Of a stretch of DNA of 64,000 nt, positions 34,173-46,003 are shown piece by piece. Under the pieces are notes generated by a model that saw only the letters and a list, made by a program, of their open reading frames with translations, did no database searches and was not told where the DNA came from. The position numbers and the translations under genes are program-made. The DNA is from Sipunculus nudus (lineage: Eukaryota > Annelida > Sipuncula > Golfingiida > Sipunculidae), in the NCBI GenBank assembly GCA_026874595.1, contig CM049321.1:23923979-23987978 (forward strand). Direction: 5' to 3'. Positions within the stretch are counted from its first letter, which is position 1; each line of letters begins with the position of its first letter.

Positions 34173-36640
34173 AATAAAACTTTTCCTGATCAATCATACA
34201 TTTGTAACGGTACTGTATGAACCCAACCTTTTTTCTTATTTTGGCCTAAGAAGTATTAAATGTTTTAAGAGGGGCCTATTTCGATGTTTAATGCTTATCA
34301 ATCAAAGCTCATTCTTTCAACCGTTTATTAAAATAAGCCAGGAAATACTGGTCTCACCGCATCCAGGCTGTTCGTTTTTTTTTTTTTTTTGGAGTGGCAG
34401 CCAAAATAATCCAAACAAATTCAATAAGGTCATCATTTTCGCAAATCATATACAGCACAAGCAAATAATTTAATTAAGAAGTTATGGTCCGTCCTAAGGA
34501 TAAATTTAGCCCAGTATTGTGTGTTTTCGGCACTTTTAATTTTAATACAACGCTATAATAAATTTATACTTTTATAGTATAGGCACATTTGGAACCATGA
34601 ATAATTTATGATTGATTATGCATATAGACCTGACGTAAATGAATAATTGAATAAAATATCAACTAAATGTTTATTAAATGCTTTTATAGATCCATTCATA
34701 TCTTTCAGAAAACAAATTGGAGAATGGTTCGAAGAAAAATAACAGCCGCCTTATACACAGACCGCCATGAAGCAATACATAACTCCGTTCGAATTTATGG
34801 ACATGGTTATCACGGAAGCTTTGTTGAAGTACTGCCTGTTTTATCATGGCTCACATTGTCAGATCTATAAACCACTGGTGAACAGAAGTGTTAATTTTAT
34901 TTAGAATAAATATTGTATACAAATTGATGTAAACAGGCTGTTGAATTAGAGTAGACGTAGTGCTTAAGTCGGGGACGTTATCACAGCTGTGATCCAAGGG
35001 TCAACATTATAACAAGTAGACAGATTATCACGTGGTTTTGTTTATAGGAGGAATATTTAGGGAAGCACTGATTCAGGTTCATGTGCGCATAGCGTTTATC
35101 ACAGGCATCGATTATACATGTATATATCGATTATACATGACATTTTTATAAGTCCTAATTTTGGTAGAAATTATTAAATTATACAACATGTTTTGATGAG
35201 AAGATATAGGATTCTTACAATATTGGTTAGGCAATGTTCGTACAAAAAGTTGTAGTCAAGTAACCGGGTGCGGATCAAGTGTCGATTAGTCGCACGTGTG
35301 TGTGTCCGTAAGTTGATCTACTCATTTCTTTTAACCCATAACCATTCCTAAATTTATGTAAATTTAAACTGAAATTGTTTCTGCTATATTAATTAGAGAT
35401 CAGGTGGTACTGTTCTGCAATCATATAGGTTTTTGCAACAAGTCTTTTATAAGTGATGCCAGTTTTAATCTGCACAGGGTCCCCACAGCGAGAGAGAGTC
35501 GACTAAATTGGTAAAATCCAAAATGTCTTACCAGTTTCATCATTTTTTTTTTTTTGTGGGAAAAATTAGCCTTTTGTCTGCCAGGGCTTTATTTACTTTA
35601 GTGTAAATAAATTGCATAACCTCATTAAAATGCAAAGAAGATACACTAAACCCACACCTATTTGCATTTGTTCACGCACTGGAATTATTCTCACTGCTCA
35701 CACTGCTTGTGTATTGTACACGAGTGCACTAGTACAACATGCACATATTATCATGCAAATCACATATGATCACTTTCTGTATTATATTTTTTTTGTGGAT
35801 TTCTTTGTATATTTAATAGCTTAATGTGAAAGTGCGAATCTGGTTGGCACTTTCGTTTCTCGCTAACAAGATTCAGGGGTTGGTTTCAATATACAATATA
35901 TTGAAGTCAAATGTCTTGTGAACAAGCTTCAATTGCTATTAAATTAATCTAAACCCGATGATCGCTTTTTTAAGGGGGAACACTCGGTGTAAAATTTGAT
36001 CATCATATTAACACTGGCAATGTTAGACTATGAAACTGGCTGAATATGAATGCTCGATATTGGACAAAAAAATGTGTTGCACACAAAGATAACCTAAAAG
36101 GTGTTGATATAAGATCTGATTAATATAATATAATGACACGTCCGATTTTACTCCTCGTGCTCCCTTTTAAATTCGGTCCACCAAGCGTAATTCGATGAGC
36201 ATTTTGTTATTTACAAAAAAAGTTCAAGGCATTTTTCAGGCAGACGGCCATATTGAAACGGTCTTAAAAGTTCTCACAAGAAGTGCGGCCATCGGGGTCT
36301 TTTTTCTCTTGTTATTCGAAAAATTTACGCGGGTGCTATGCCGTGGGCGGATCCTTCTAAACCAAACAATATTATCGGGCCTCATGGGAACTGGTGCATA
36401 GCAAAGAAAGGTGCCATCTGCAATTCTTTTTCTGCGTAGTGTCCTTCTGTGCGTCTTTTTTTAGCGATGATTGCACACACCTCAGGAGTGAATTAAATTG
36501 ATTACAGTATCTATGAGGCAGGACTGGAGTAATCGGACCAGAGAGAGCAGATGTCGTATGTGTTACATTTGGAGCTGGATGCACGATAGGAAACCACGCT
36601 CTCACTAGTCTAATTACAATTCCTTGTTCTGTGCATAAAA

Positions 36641-37382
36641 AGCAAAAGAACCAGGGTCCAAAGAGGTCCGGTCTTAACCTAAAAATAAATGCTATATATA
36701 GCAGAAATTAAACCCAGGGAGACCAGGTGAACTGCAGTGATAACCGTGCATGAGAAGCGTAGCTGGCGGTACCTACAACCTATTTCATCTAGCGTCTACC
36801 TGAAGGTCTGCTTTAGACAAAATCACACATATCTCAGGAAACATTCAATCTAACTTGACGTTGTTTATGTCCATTCATCATGGAAAACCCATCTCATATA
36901 CAATATAGGTAGCGCCACCTACAGTAATGTATTTGTTAATTACATTTATGCACTTAACTGAAGATTTTTTTTTAAGTAACGGAATGTCCACATATCTTTG
37001 GCGTTCTAATATTGTGCAATACTGGTGTTGCAACCTACAGTAGTTCTGTTCATCCGAGCGTCTTCGGATACTTAATGAGTTACAAAAAGGGGACTGTCGC
37101 ATTCCATGCATCACTTTATTCATGCCCATGTAAGTTCTGTGGGTACTTGTTATCGATTGTCCACTGCCCGTATTCTATTTTTTTTTATTTATCGGATACA
37201 GGTTTCGTTTTAATGATATTTATTAGAACGACTGTCAAACTCAAATGTATGTATAGCTTTCGTGATTTAATGTTGTTGTCTATTCCTAAATGGGTGATGC
37301 TGCTCTCTGTCGGACGACTAGGTAATAATGAAACTCTCATCCGAAGACAGAGGGTGGCGTTCCAATATAAATCAGAGACTGC

Positions 37383-37415
<33 letters not shown>

Positions 37416-39326
37416 TAATAATAAAAAATATAATAATAATAATAATTAATATTATTATTTTTTATAATAATCATTATTATTTTAGTATTTATTTTTATTT
37501 TTATAAATATCATTCATTATGTTGTGCTAAATCCTAAATATATTTCTGCTCAAAAGCGCTTTACACTTAAACTATCAAAGTAAACGCTTCAGTAATACGT
37601 ACAAAATGATAAAAAGTATGACAGATAACATGTGTTAAAGTAGAATATGAACTGAATAAATTTCATCATCCTTTAAGATGGTTTATTCCTATAAAAATGA
37701 ACATTTTTGCTCAAAACTGTGAAAGAATCTATAGGTTAATTAAATTTTTTTGATAATAATAATATTGATAATATGTTGAATGTGATAAAGCTAAAAATAA
37801 AAAAGGTAAAGACTGGAATTCGTGTTTAAAACGTGCTTTGTTTAATTTCAATATAGATATATTCCATTAATGTTTATATTAACGTTCACACAATAAAACA
37901 ACACACCAGAGGATATCTTATGTGTGACATTTTAATATCACATATTATTAAATAATTAAATAGATATTACATTATTATTTAAAGCACACCTACATTATTT
38001 GCTGTCAGAGGGAAAATAAATAATTCCAACTGAGGAATGTTGATGCTTTGTATTGCTTTTGTAATCTTACTGAAACCATCAACACCTGACCAGTGAATCA
38101 TATTGTTCAACCGAAGACAAGCACATGTGATATTATAACCCAAAGTCGCCACTGGAGGGAAAACAACTATCCTTTGTTAAGATGAGTCAATTATTTAAAA
38201 TATAATTGCATGTTTAAACAAAATGGTGCCCAAAACTGTGGAAGAAACTATTAAGCTAATATTGAATGGTGTTAAAGATATAACTACTTTTTCATATTCC
38301 TGTTTCAGCAAGATATATTAGTTTGCTCAGCGTTAAATAGAGTACAACGTATATTAGCTGAGGACACCACCTGCATTATTATTTTAATGAAATTACAAAA
38401 CATTTCAATCGCAGTCTAAGGCATGAAGCAATGATTTTTTATTTCTACGTGAAAAATGGGACCGATTTCAGTCTCAAAGCAACGACGTGTGCAATATTCA
38501 TGAGTGAACAGGAGGAAGAACAATGGATGAGACCCATCACATTATGACTGAAAGAAAGTTGCACTTATACAACAAAATAAGAGACTCTTATAAACATGAA
38601 TCCACATGGCCATGAGAAACAATTATGGCTACCGCAAAATTAAATAAAAAATTTATAATAAATTCCGTTTTGTACAAAACTGATGTCTTCAATTCTGCAT
38701 CAAAGTGTGAAGCTAATGATAACACTATACAGAAAAAAAGTAGTGTATTACTTGCAAAATATCGATTTTATAATATGCTATAATATATTTGTTTTACAAG
38801 TCTTACAAATATCATTTAAAATAACCAGGCTTTGCAATTTGAAAAATTTCCACTAAAATACTTTTTAAGGATGAGAATATCACATTAAGAATTCTGGCAA
38901 AACAGCATGACAATATCACATCGAGGATACTAACAAAGGGTGCAAGACTGAATAGAAGCGATAAGATACACGTTATATCATGACTCCACGATTAGCTATA
39001 CAAGATATGCAAACATAAGTTCATTAGGTGTTGTCTCATCCCCGTTTTGGTGAAACAATTGTTACAAAAACCAATATTTTGGATTATTTTATATCCTTCC
39101 TGTTCAGATCTGATTTTCAGTTGTTCCTCCAGACGATTCCTTGCCGCATTAGACTTACAAAAGAAAATTATAAATACGTAAGACAAAAATATCTCTGGTA
39201 TTTTTTTATTTAATTTATTGTATTACATATCGTTCGCTTAAGTAAAACCCACATTTATTACTACAGTATACATCATTTATATTTCAAGCCTCCAACTAGC
39301 TGCTATATAATGCATTTATAAAACGT
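36641..39326. other. AT-rich intergenic DNA with (AAT)n and a probable LINE 3' tail
   Basis: No gene is supported. At 37,384-37,480 there is an (AAT)n/(ATT)n array. Next to it, at about 37,540-37,570, 'ctgctcaaaagcgctttaca' on the minus strand reads like a CR1/L2 3' end (tgtaaagcgcttttgagcag), so a minus-strand LINE tail of about 37,384-37,680 is likely. The rest, to 39,326, shows nothing recognisable. Confidence 0.45.
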
Positions 39327-40514
39327 TTATGTAATTATAATAAAAAATATCCTGTTTCTCCAAGAATTAGTTATAACATTGTGAGGTGCCTGTTCGGACT
39401 CACCTGTGTCAGTTCTTGCGGGCGATTCACAAATTGAACACATTTTAAAGTGGCAGCGCGAGTTACCCCATTGATTCCAGGTTAGTGGGTTCAGAGTGGC
39501 GCAAAGTGCGTTCACTGGGTAAAATATTGGCTGGCCAGGAAACCAATTATTGTAAATCATCGGTTTTCCCGTTGACGTCCAGTACCATGTCTTTTTCTCA
39601 GGTTTGTATGAGAGAGAAAGCCAGTAATATTTCACAGTCGCCGCTAAAATAGTATATACATATCACAATTATAATATAATTATAAAACCTATACGTTATA
39701 GACAATTTATTACGTAAAATGCTAATTAGATAGGTGTTGCACTAGGCCTAGGAACTCCACATAAAATTGATTCAGAGTTTATGCTTATATCAACACTAAT
39801 TCAATACACTGTGACTTAAATAGAAGCACCTTTTGAAACTTGTGAAACGCTTGACGAATGGGCCTTTTGAATTATAATTGTTCCTTATAATTACACATTG
39901 CACAGTTTTCTTCATCATCAATTTTGGTATAAAAAGAACCAATCAAATAAAGCAAGCTAGTTACGGCATTCATCGAGGAATCCCTCCACATGCTCCTGTT
40001 CATTCTTTGATTCTATACTAATGAGGTATCCGTTCTTCTTTCTGCAATTTTACACTGCGGATGTCATGTTCAGGGGATTCTTTATAGATAAAAAATAATT
40101 CATTTGAACTGATTTGTTTACGCAATAATACAAAACTTGAGTTGGGATCAATGTCTGGACATCATCATCTCGTGCAAAAACACATTTACAATGTGTCATA
40201 AGACGGTTGCAGGAATATAGCCTATTTGTTGCCATGAAAATGGGGTTAGAGGCTTTAGGATTAGCTAAAGGTTATGTTTCGAAACATTTTTTTGTAATAT
40301 TTATATATATGGTTCAACTCCCGGATTGGCCCAATGTTTTCCCCGGAGCAACATCTCTTCGTTACAAATGGGAGCTCGTCCAACGTGACGGTAAACTTTG
40401 TGGCTCAGGGAATAAGCTCATGAAAGTTTGACTCCTGGGATACTTGATCTTGTCCTGATAGCAGAACGCTCTGAAGAGGGGGTGTGTTACGGGGTGCACA
40501 TAACAGCGGAAAGA

Positions 40515-40620
40515 ACTTTGCAAGCGAAGCGGTTAGTATGCCGGACTTGTGCGCCACCGTTATTGGTTCGAATCCCGGATCGGCCAAGAATTTTCCGCTG
40601 TTCAATTTGTCTTCGTAACA

Positions 40621-40679
<59 letters not shown>
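40515..40679 (+). mobile_element. tRNA-derived SINE ending in a (TA)n tail
   Basis: A-box-like 'gcgaagcggttagtatgccg' (524-543) and a perfect B box 'ggttcgaatcc' (40,565-40,575) lie 25-30 bp apart, as in tRNA. They are followed by 'cggccaagaattttccgctg' and a 56-bp TA tail (40,624-40,679). A related partial unit ('ggttcaactcccggattggc') lies just upstream at 40,311-40,375. It sits in the intron between exons 5 and 3 of the damaged PAN-CTLD gene. It is not a tRNA gene: no cloverleaf acceptor stem. Confidence 0.6.
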
Positions 40680-40682
<3 letters not shown>

Positions 40683-41270
40683 ATGAATATATATAAACTT
40701 GCAGATAAGAAAGTTTGGCTCAAGGTGGTCCGCCCCCCCCCCCCCGCCCGTTTCAGCCACCGGAATCTTTTTTTAAACCAATTTTGCAGCCTGGACCCAC
40801 TGCCCTCCCTTTCCCAGACGTTTGGACCTTTCATTATGTTTTGTCATTAATCATCCTTGATTCCTGAATTAAGAGTGACACGTTTCCCCATTTATTAACC
40901 AAGCGGCCCAGTGACTGGGTCAAATGTCAGGCGAAACATACTAACAATCACTAACAACAGGGGTTATTCATATGCACGGACACTATAATCTTGCATTGTG
41001 TTACACGCCTGTTTGTGTTGTGTAGAACACCAAGGGAGCCCGGAGGCATTCCGAACTTCGGTTATTTTCGGTGATAGCCTCAACGCAATTTTAAAACCAC
41101 GCAAAAATCATTCAAAATAATGCTAACATAAAAAATTAGTTTTTCATATCATGAGGTCACTGTGAGTACAATAACTTTTAAATTTAGGTTTAACACAGTA
41201 TTATACAAAACGCTGTTTCAGAGGACATTGAGGACTAAATTGGACCAAATTCCCTTTATAAATATTTGAT

Positions 41271-41273
<3 letters not shown>

Positions 41274-41325
<52 letters not shown>
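41274..41325. repeat. (TA)n microsatellite
   Basis: Fifty-two bp of pure TA repeats in the same intron of the PAN-CTLD pseudogene. Confidence 0.97.
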
Positions 41326-41328
<3 letters not shown>

Positions 41329-42779
41329 TGTCATATGATGTATTCCACAACCCTGGAGATTTTTCTGACTCTTTTTTGATGCATGCATTAATTCAGGTAG
41401 TTTAAAAAAATGCTTTCTTTTTTTCAGTTACACAAACATATATGTGTCTCTCTTCCCCTTTGGCACTTATCAAAACATTAAAAATATACACTACCTCAAA
41501 ATGTATGGTATAAAGATATATGGTATGTTTTTTAAAGATATAGCTTGAGGCAAAAGTTTTAAAACTCTTTGGTTTTCAAACTGGTTTCCAAAGTTTCCAA
41601 ACTCTTCCAGGAAACTTGGTCGTAATATATTTCTAAGTAATACTGCATCATATTTAAAAAAAAAAGAAATATTTTAAAAGTCATACGTTTCAAACGTATT
41701 GGTTTTTAGTTCAGATTGCCTTGAACATGAAGGTCATGGTCACCGGTTTCGACCTCTTCCGACTAATTTGTAAGAGAAATTTAAATGTCAAATTTTATGA
41801 ATAACAATACAGAGTGGTCCAAAAGGTATTTTGTTCTTTAGAATGGCACAAACGACAAAATATGTCTCCGACCCACTGAGAGGCCACATTCTTCTAATCA
41901 TCTCCAAATATTCCCCTTCTCGGTTATTGACCTAGTTTGACCAAACCTACTACGATGGAACTACGGCGATAAGCTATATAAAACATATAAAACACACCTT
42001 ATGTTCCTGTTTGCATATGGAAATGCTCGTGCTTGCTGTTGGAAATATTTAGTAACTATGATATAGTTTTATTTAAAATTGTTTTATGAATTACAAAAGG
42101 AAACATTAAAAAACGTTACGGTACCCTGATTAGTCTTTATTTTATTTAATTGTTGATTATTATATACTCATTTGACCTGACCTAACTGATGTCTGAAGAA
42201 ATCAAATGTATAGAACATATATAAAATCATTTTCAAGTTATACTTTGTCCCATGCACAATATAAGACCTACAAATACCTTGATTAGTTGATAGCATGATG
42301 GGTTCTGCCCCGTAGGACCCATTCTTCTCGGCTCAAACAGTTCTTCAAATTGGTCAAACTGACAAAAAAATGATCCTAATAATAAATTAAATTAATTAAT
42401 TAATTTTTATATTAATATATAAAAATGCACGCAGAAAATGAAATTCGAGGTGATTTTCTGTTTCATTTTTTATGGAAGATTCATGGGAATGCTAATACAG
42501 CTAAGATTAACAAATCGCCTTCTGCTCCAATTATGCATTCAGGAGCAACTAAGGTCCTCCGTTTAATCTCTGACGTTTTTTATTTTTACTCATTGAAGAT
42601 CATCTGTTCCTCTTGAAAACCTGACTTGACGGCCTCTTTTAAACCGGAGCTTATGAGCATTGTTTTTTCCACTGCCTTTCGTGCCTGACCGTTTGCTTTA
42701 GTGGTTCCCATTACTATATCCATACTATATCTTTGTGAGACAAGACGGTTCCAGCACATTTTGAAAGAATAACATTACT

Positions 42780-43275
42780 TTTATTAGGAAAGAAAATGCA
42801 TATTATACCCTGAAACCTTACTAAATACAAAACGAATATAATCATGTCCTAGTGCAATGAATATTATACTGTTTTCTTTGTTATATCATATCAGTTCCGA
42901 ACAAAGCCTTTGAATATCATACTGGCACATCATTTTTCGTAATAGTTGGCTTTTTTGGGGGAGTGTAACATATAACATATTTGCCTCCTCTCCAAAAGCC
43001 ATCCAAAGTGTTTTGTTACTTTAATAGTTTAGGAAAGACAATGCATATTATACCCTGAAACCTTACTAAATACAAAACGAAAATAATCATTTCTTAGTGC
43101 AATAAATATTATACTGTTTACTTTGTTGTATCATATCAGTTCCGAACAAAGCCTTTGAATATCATACTGGCACATCATGTTTCGTAATATTTGGCTTTTT
43201 TTGGGAGGGTAACATATAACATATTTGCCTCCTCTCCCAAAGCAATCCAAAGTATTTTGTTATTTTAATAGTTTA
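42780..43275. repeat. Tandem direct duplication, 245-bp unit, two copies
   Basis: The unit from 'aggaaagaaaatgcatatta' (42,786) recurs from 'aggaaagacaatgcatatta' (43,031). Copies end 'gttactttaatagttt' (43,030) and 'gttattttaatagttt' (43,275). Few substitutions separate the copies, so the duplication is recent. No ORF is present. Confidence 0.92.
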
Positions 43276-44184
43276 GTATGTTTAATTTACAAGAATAATG
43301 TGGGGTATTCAGTATTTAATCGTCACAATTGTGACAATGTTTGATATCGTTGAAGGATGTTTTTTACAATTAACACACATTATATATTTACAACCATTGT
43401 TATGAACCATAATACCAGGAATAATGATAATAGGACAGCATCTCAACTTCCAGATACGTACACGCTAACATTATTTAGCTAAAATGAACACAATAAAATA
43501 CAAGTGGGTAATTAACCACGAAGCAGTCAGAATTCAGGTGTTTTGGAGTAAGAGGATTTGGTTCCATTTTTACTTATAATTTTCCATAACATATATATCC
43601 GTACTTACCAACTATCTTTCTGTCATTCTGAAAACCTGCACGGATTAGAGGATGGAGGTGGGTCGTTTGCTCATTTCCACTTTCGGGCTGGGTCTCTTTA
43701 AAATTCACATGTACTTTATGCAAATGAAGCCATACATGGAAATTTTAATAGCAAATACCTTCAGAAACGCCTAACGTGAATAGAAAATAACTTTTCCTAT
43801 CAATGAACACTAAATACTATCTTATTAGTCCAAACATATTTAAATATATTTTATTGTAAATATGTCATTGGTAAAGGATTCCTATAGGATATTTCTTAAA
43901 CTGTCACATTTTGGGGGAGCAAGGATATACAGGGAGGTTGAGTGGCACTTTATGATTTTGTGAAACATTATAAGTTTATGTCGCCTCCGACAGGGGAATT
44001 ATAGTTCCCGTCCGAGTTCTGCAAGAATGAACTGTGCTATAAAATATTTAATGAACTGATATCACATTTGTGGAATTTTGTTATAGCAATTCTTCCATAT
44101 TGAAATAGAATGAGACATATAGGACACATATAGGACTCCCCTAAAGATAAGGAAACAAATACGGATTACTGAAAAACAGGCACA

Positions 44185-44600
44185 GCATTCACAAATACTA
44201 TTATTCGGGCTTTTTTAATTGAAGATGAAGGTCAAGGCCACTGGTTTTTGAACACCTCCGAGATTTAAGTAGAAAAACTTCTTGAATCGAATTTCATGGA
44301 CATATAACGAGTGGTTCAAAGGTTTCAACATTCACAAATAAGTTCTATTCTTGCTGAATTTGAAGATTCAGGTCAAAGTCACAAGTTATTTAACTCTCCA
44401 AAGAACATGGTTGAACAATACATGTTTCAAATTTGAGGAAAGATTATATGCGATATCTCAAAACACAAGGGTTCACCGTACATTATCATTTGGGCTCATT
44501 TTACCTTGATGATGTAGGTCAAGGTAACCGAATTTCGAAGATAACAATCTACTTTTCAAATTTCATGTAAATGTGTTGAGTCGCGCAAATGTTATCGCGT
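44185..44600. repeat. Degenerate ~145-bp tandem repeat with AGGTCAAGG motifs
   Basis: 'cattcacaaata' at 44,187 and 44,329, and a diverged 'cattatcatt' near 44,480, mark three units. Each carries a variant of 'gatgaaggtcaaggccactg' (gattcaggtcaaagtcac, gatgtaggtcaaggtaacc). A further relative lies at 41,700-41,830 (atgaaggtcatggtcaccgg). Confidence 0.55.
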
Positions 44601-45833
44601 TCACAAGAAATGACGCAGACGACAAACAAAACTCTATGCGTCTCCCCCATGAGAGAGGACTCAGAGATTGATTTCACATCACTGAGCGACAAGTTTATAT
44701 TTAAAGGCGTTTAAATGTTTAATATTGTACGTCCTTCTGATAGACAGAGTTGAAATGTTCTGTCTATACGAGATTATTCGATATGATGATTTACTGAAGT
44801 TTATAATGTAAACTAAGACAATACTGGAATTAGCAAAAGTTAAGCATTGGTGACGTTATGAAATTGTATTTTAATATCTTCATTAAATTGAAGCGCACAT
44901 GTTTAAGGATTTTCACTCGCCGAAGAAAAGGCTATTTCTTCTACAAATAGTCATACGTTACTTCTAATTCTTATAAAAATATCAATTTGAAAACTTTCAA
45001 GTGAAAACTTGAATGCCTTTCAGGACAAATTCGTGTCTCATGACTAAATAAAATTTGAACCACTTCAATATATCACTGTTGATACTTGGTTTTTCAATGC
45101 ATTGACCCCTTTTGAGGCAGACATTGTCAAAACCACGAATTAGTTCTAAGAATACAATTATAACATCATATTTTTATTCATTGCTTTACAAAATACATTA
45201 TTATGATGCCGAGGCTGAGAAAAAGTACGTAATGAACTAGGATAAATCTAGATTGAAAACCGAGTAAATATAATATTGTTGACAAATAAGTTATCAAGTC
45301 TTTTGAATGTCGGAGAAACGAAAGCCTTCTTCTACATTAAATGGGAATATTGCGGAGATATATTTATACGACAAAATAAAGGAGATACAAAATAGGGCGC
45401 AAAGCCCGGACTGACTCCATCTGGGCAACATGCCTCCCTTACTTGTAAGCCTGGTCGCTCACTGGCAGGAACATAATCCTCTGTTAATGGTATGAATTCC
45501 ATATTATAAATGTTTATTTTATTTGGGTTTATTTGTATATGAATGAAGTCAACATATACAGTACAATATACTATTTGTACGCTATTTATATACATGCCAA
45601 AACAATATCAGCGTCAACGTTTTAAGAGTCAAATTGAAAAAAAATAAGTTAACTTTTATTCTATGAGGAAAATTGAGTTTCAATTTTAAAATGTCGTCAT
45701 AATACAGGTGAACATTATAATGAAATTTTACCATGTCCGAAAATGTAGTGTATATTGATTGTAGCTGTTGGACAATGATAAGTTTAACATTCGCTGGTGA
45801 CATCTGACGGTAAATATTTACACTCACCAAATG

Positions 45834-46003
45834 TCTTCCTGTCATCAACTGGACCTGTGTTATTTCGGGCACTAGTCTCCCTGTCACCATGTGCACCTGT
45901 GATGTTTCGGTCACTAGTCTTCCTGTTACCAGGGAGACCTGTGATGATTAGGGCACTGGTCTTCCTGTCAACAGGTGCCCCAGAGATGATTCGGGAACTG
46001 GGG
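45834..46003 (-). repeat. Intragenic 42-bp minisatellite in linker exon 3
   Basis: Four in-frame units of 42 nt (14 codons) with consensus x-x-x-G-x-x-x-D/N-R-K/E-T-S-x-x. They cover most of the linker exon of the PAN-CTLD pseudogene, and the splice donor cuts the fourth unit short. Units two and three end in Arg-Asn, creating N-glycosylation sequons with the following Ile-Thr and Asn-Thr. The sister gene's linker (60,439-60,540) has no such array. Confidence 0.85.

Larger units (their letters stand above)
30710..36640. repeat. Segmental duplication unit C (sPLA2 exons 1-3 lost)
   Basis: Matches unit B from 30,710 and units A/B through about 33,160, then jumps. At 34,321 it resembles the sequence 5' of exon 2 in B (25,240, 'ccaggctgttcg'), and from 34,455 it resembles the DNA upstream of exon 1 in A (12,960, 'aattaagaagt'). 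The interval carrying exons 1-3 is missing. A (TA)n array and a 'gacgg' element occupy the gap. Confidence 0.75.

Noticed and set aside
37328-37537. Poly-Asn / poly-Ile open frames
   Set aside because: Translations of the (AAT)n microsatellite, not genes.
40565-40575. True tRNA gene at the perfect B box
   Set aside because: No acceptor-stem pairing and no anticodon-arm cloverleaf could be drawn; the downstream body and TA tail fit a SINE.
40428-40850. 140-codon plus-strand ORF and its minus-strand shadow
   Set aside because: Produced by a SINE and a (TA)n array; the repeat Tyr-Ile run is microsatellite translation.
45410-45475. Small exon-like segment (EDYVPASERPGLQ between an AG and GTAAGG) as the missing exon 4 of the damaged PAN-CTLD gene
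   Set aside because: Phases would fit, but it lacks the cysteines and the CY-x-GF / SCY pattern of exon 4 in the sister gene.
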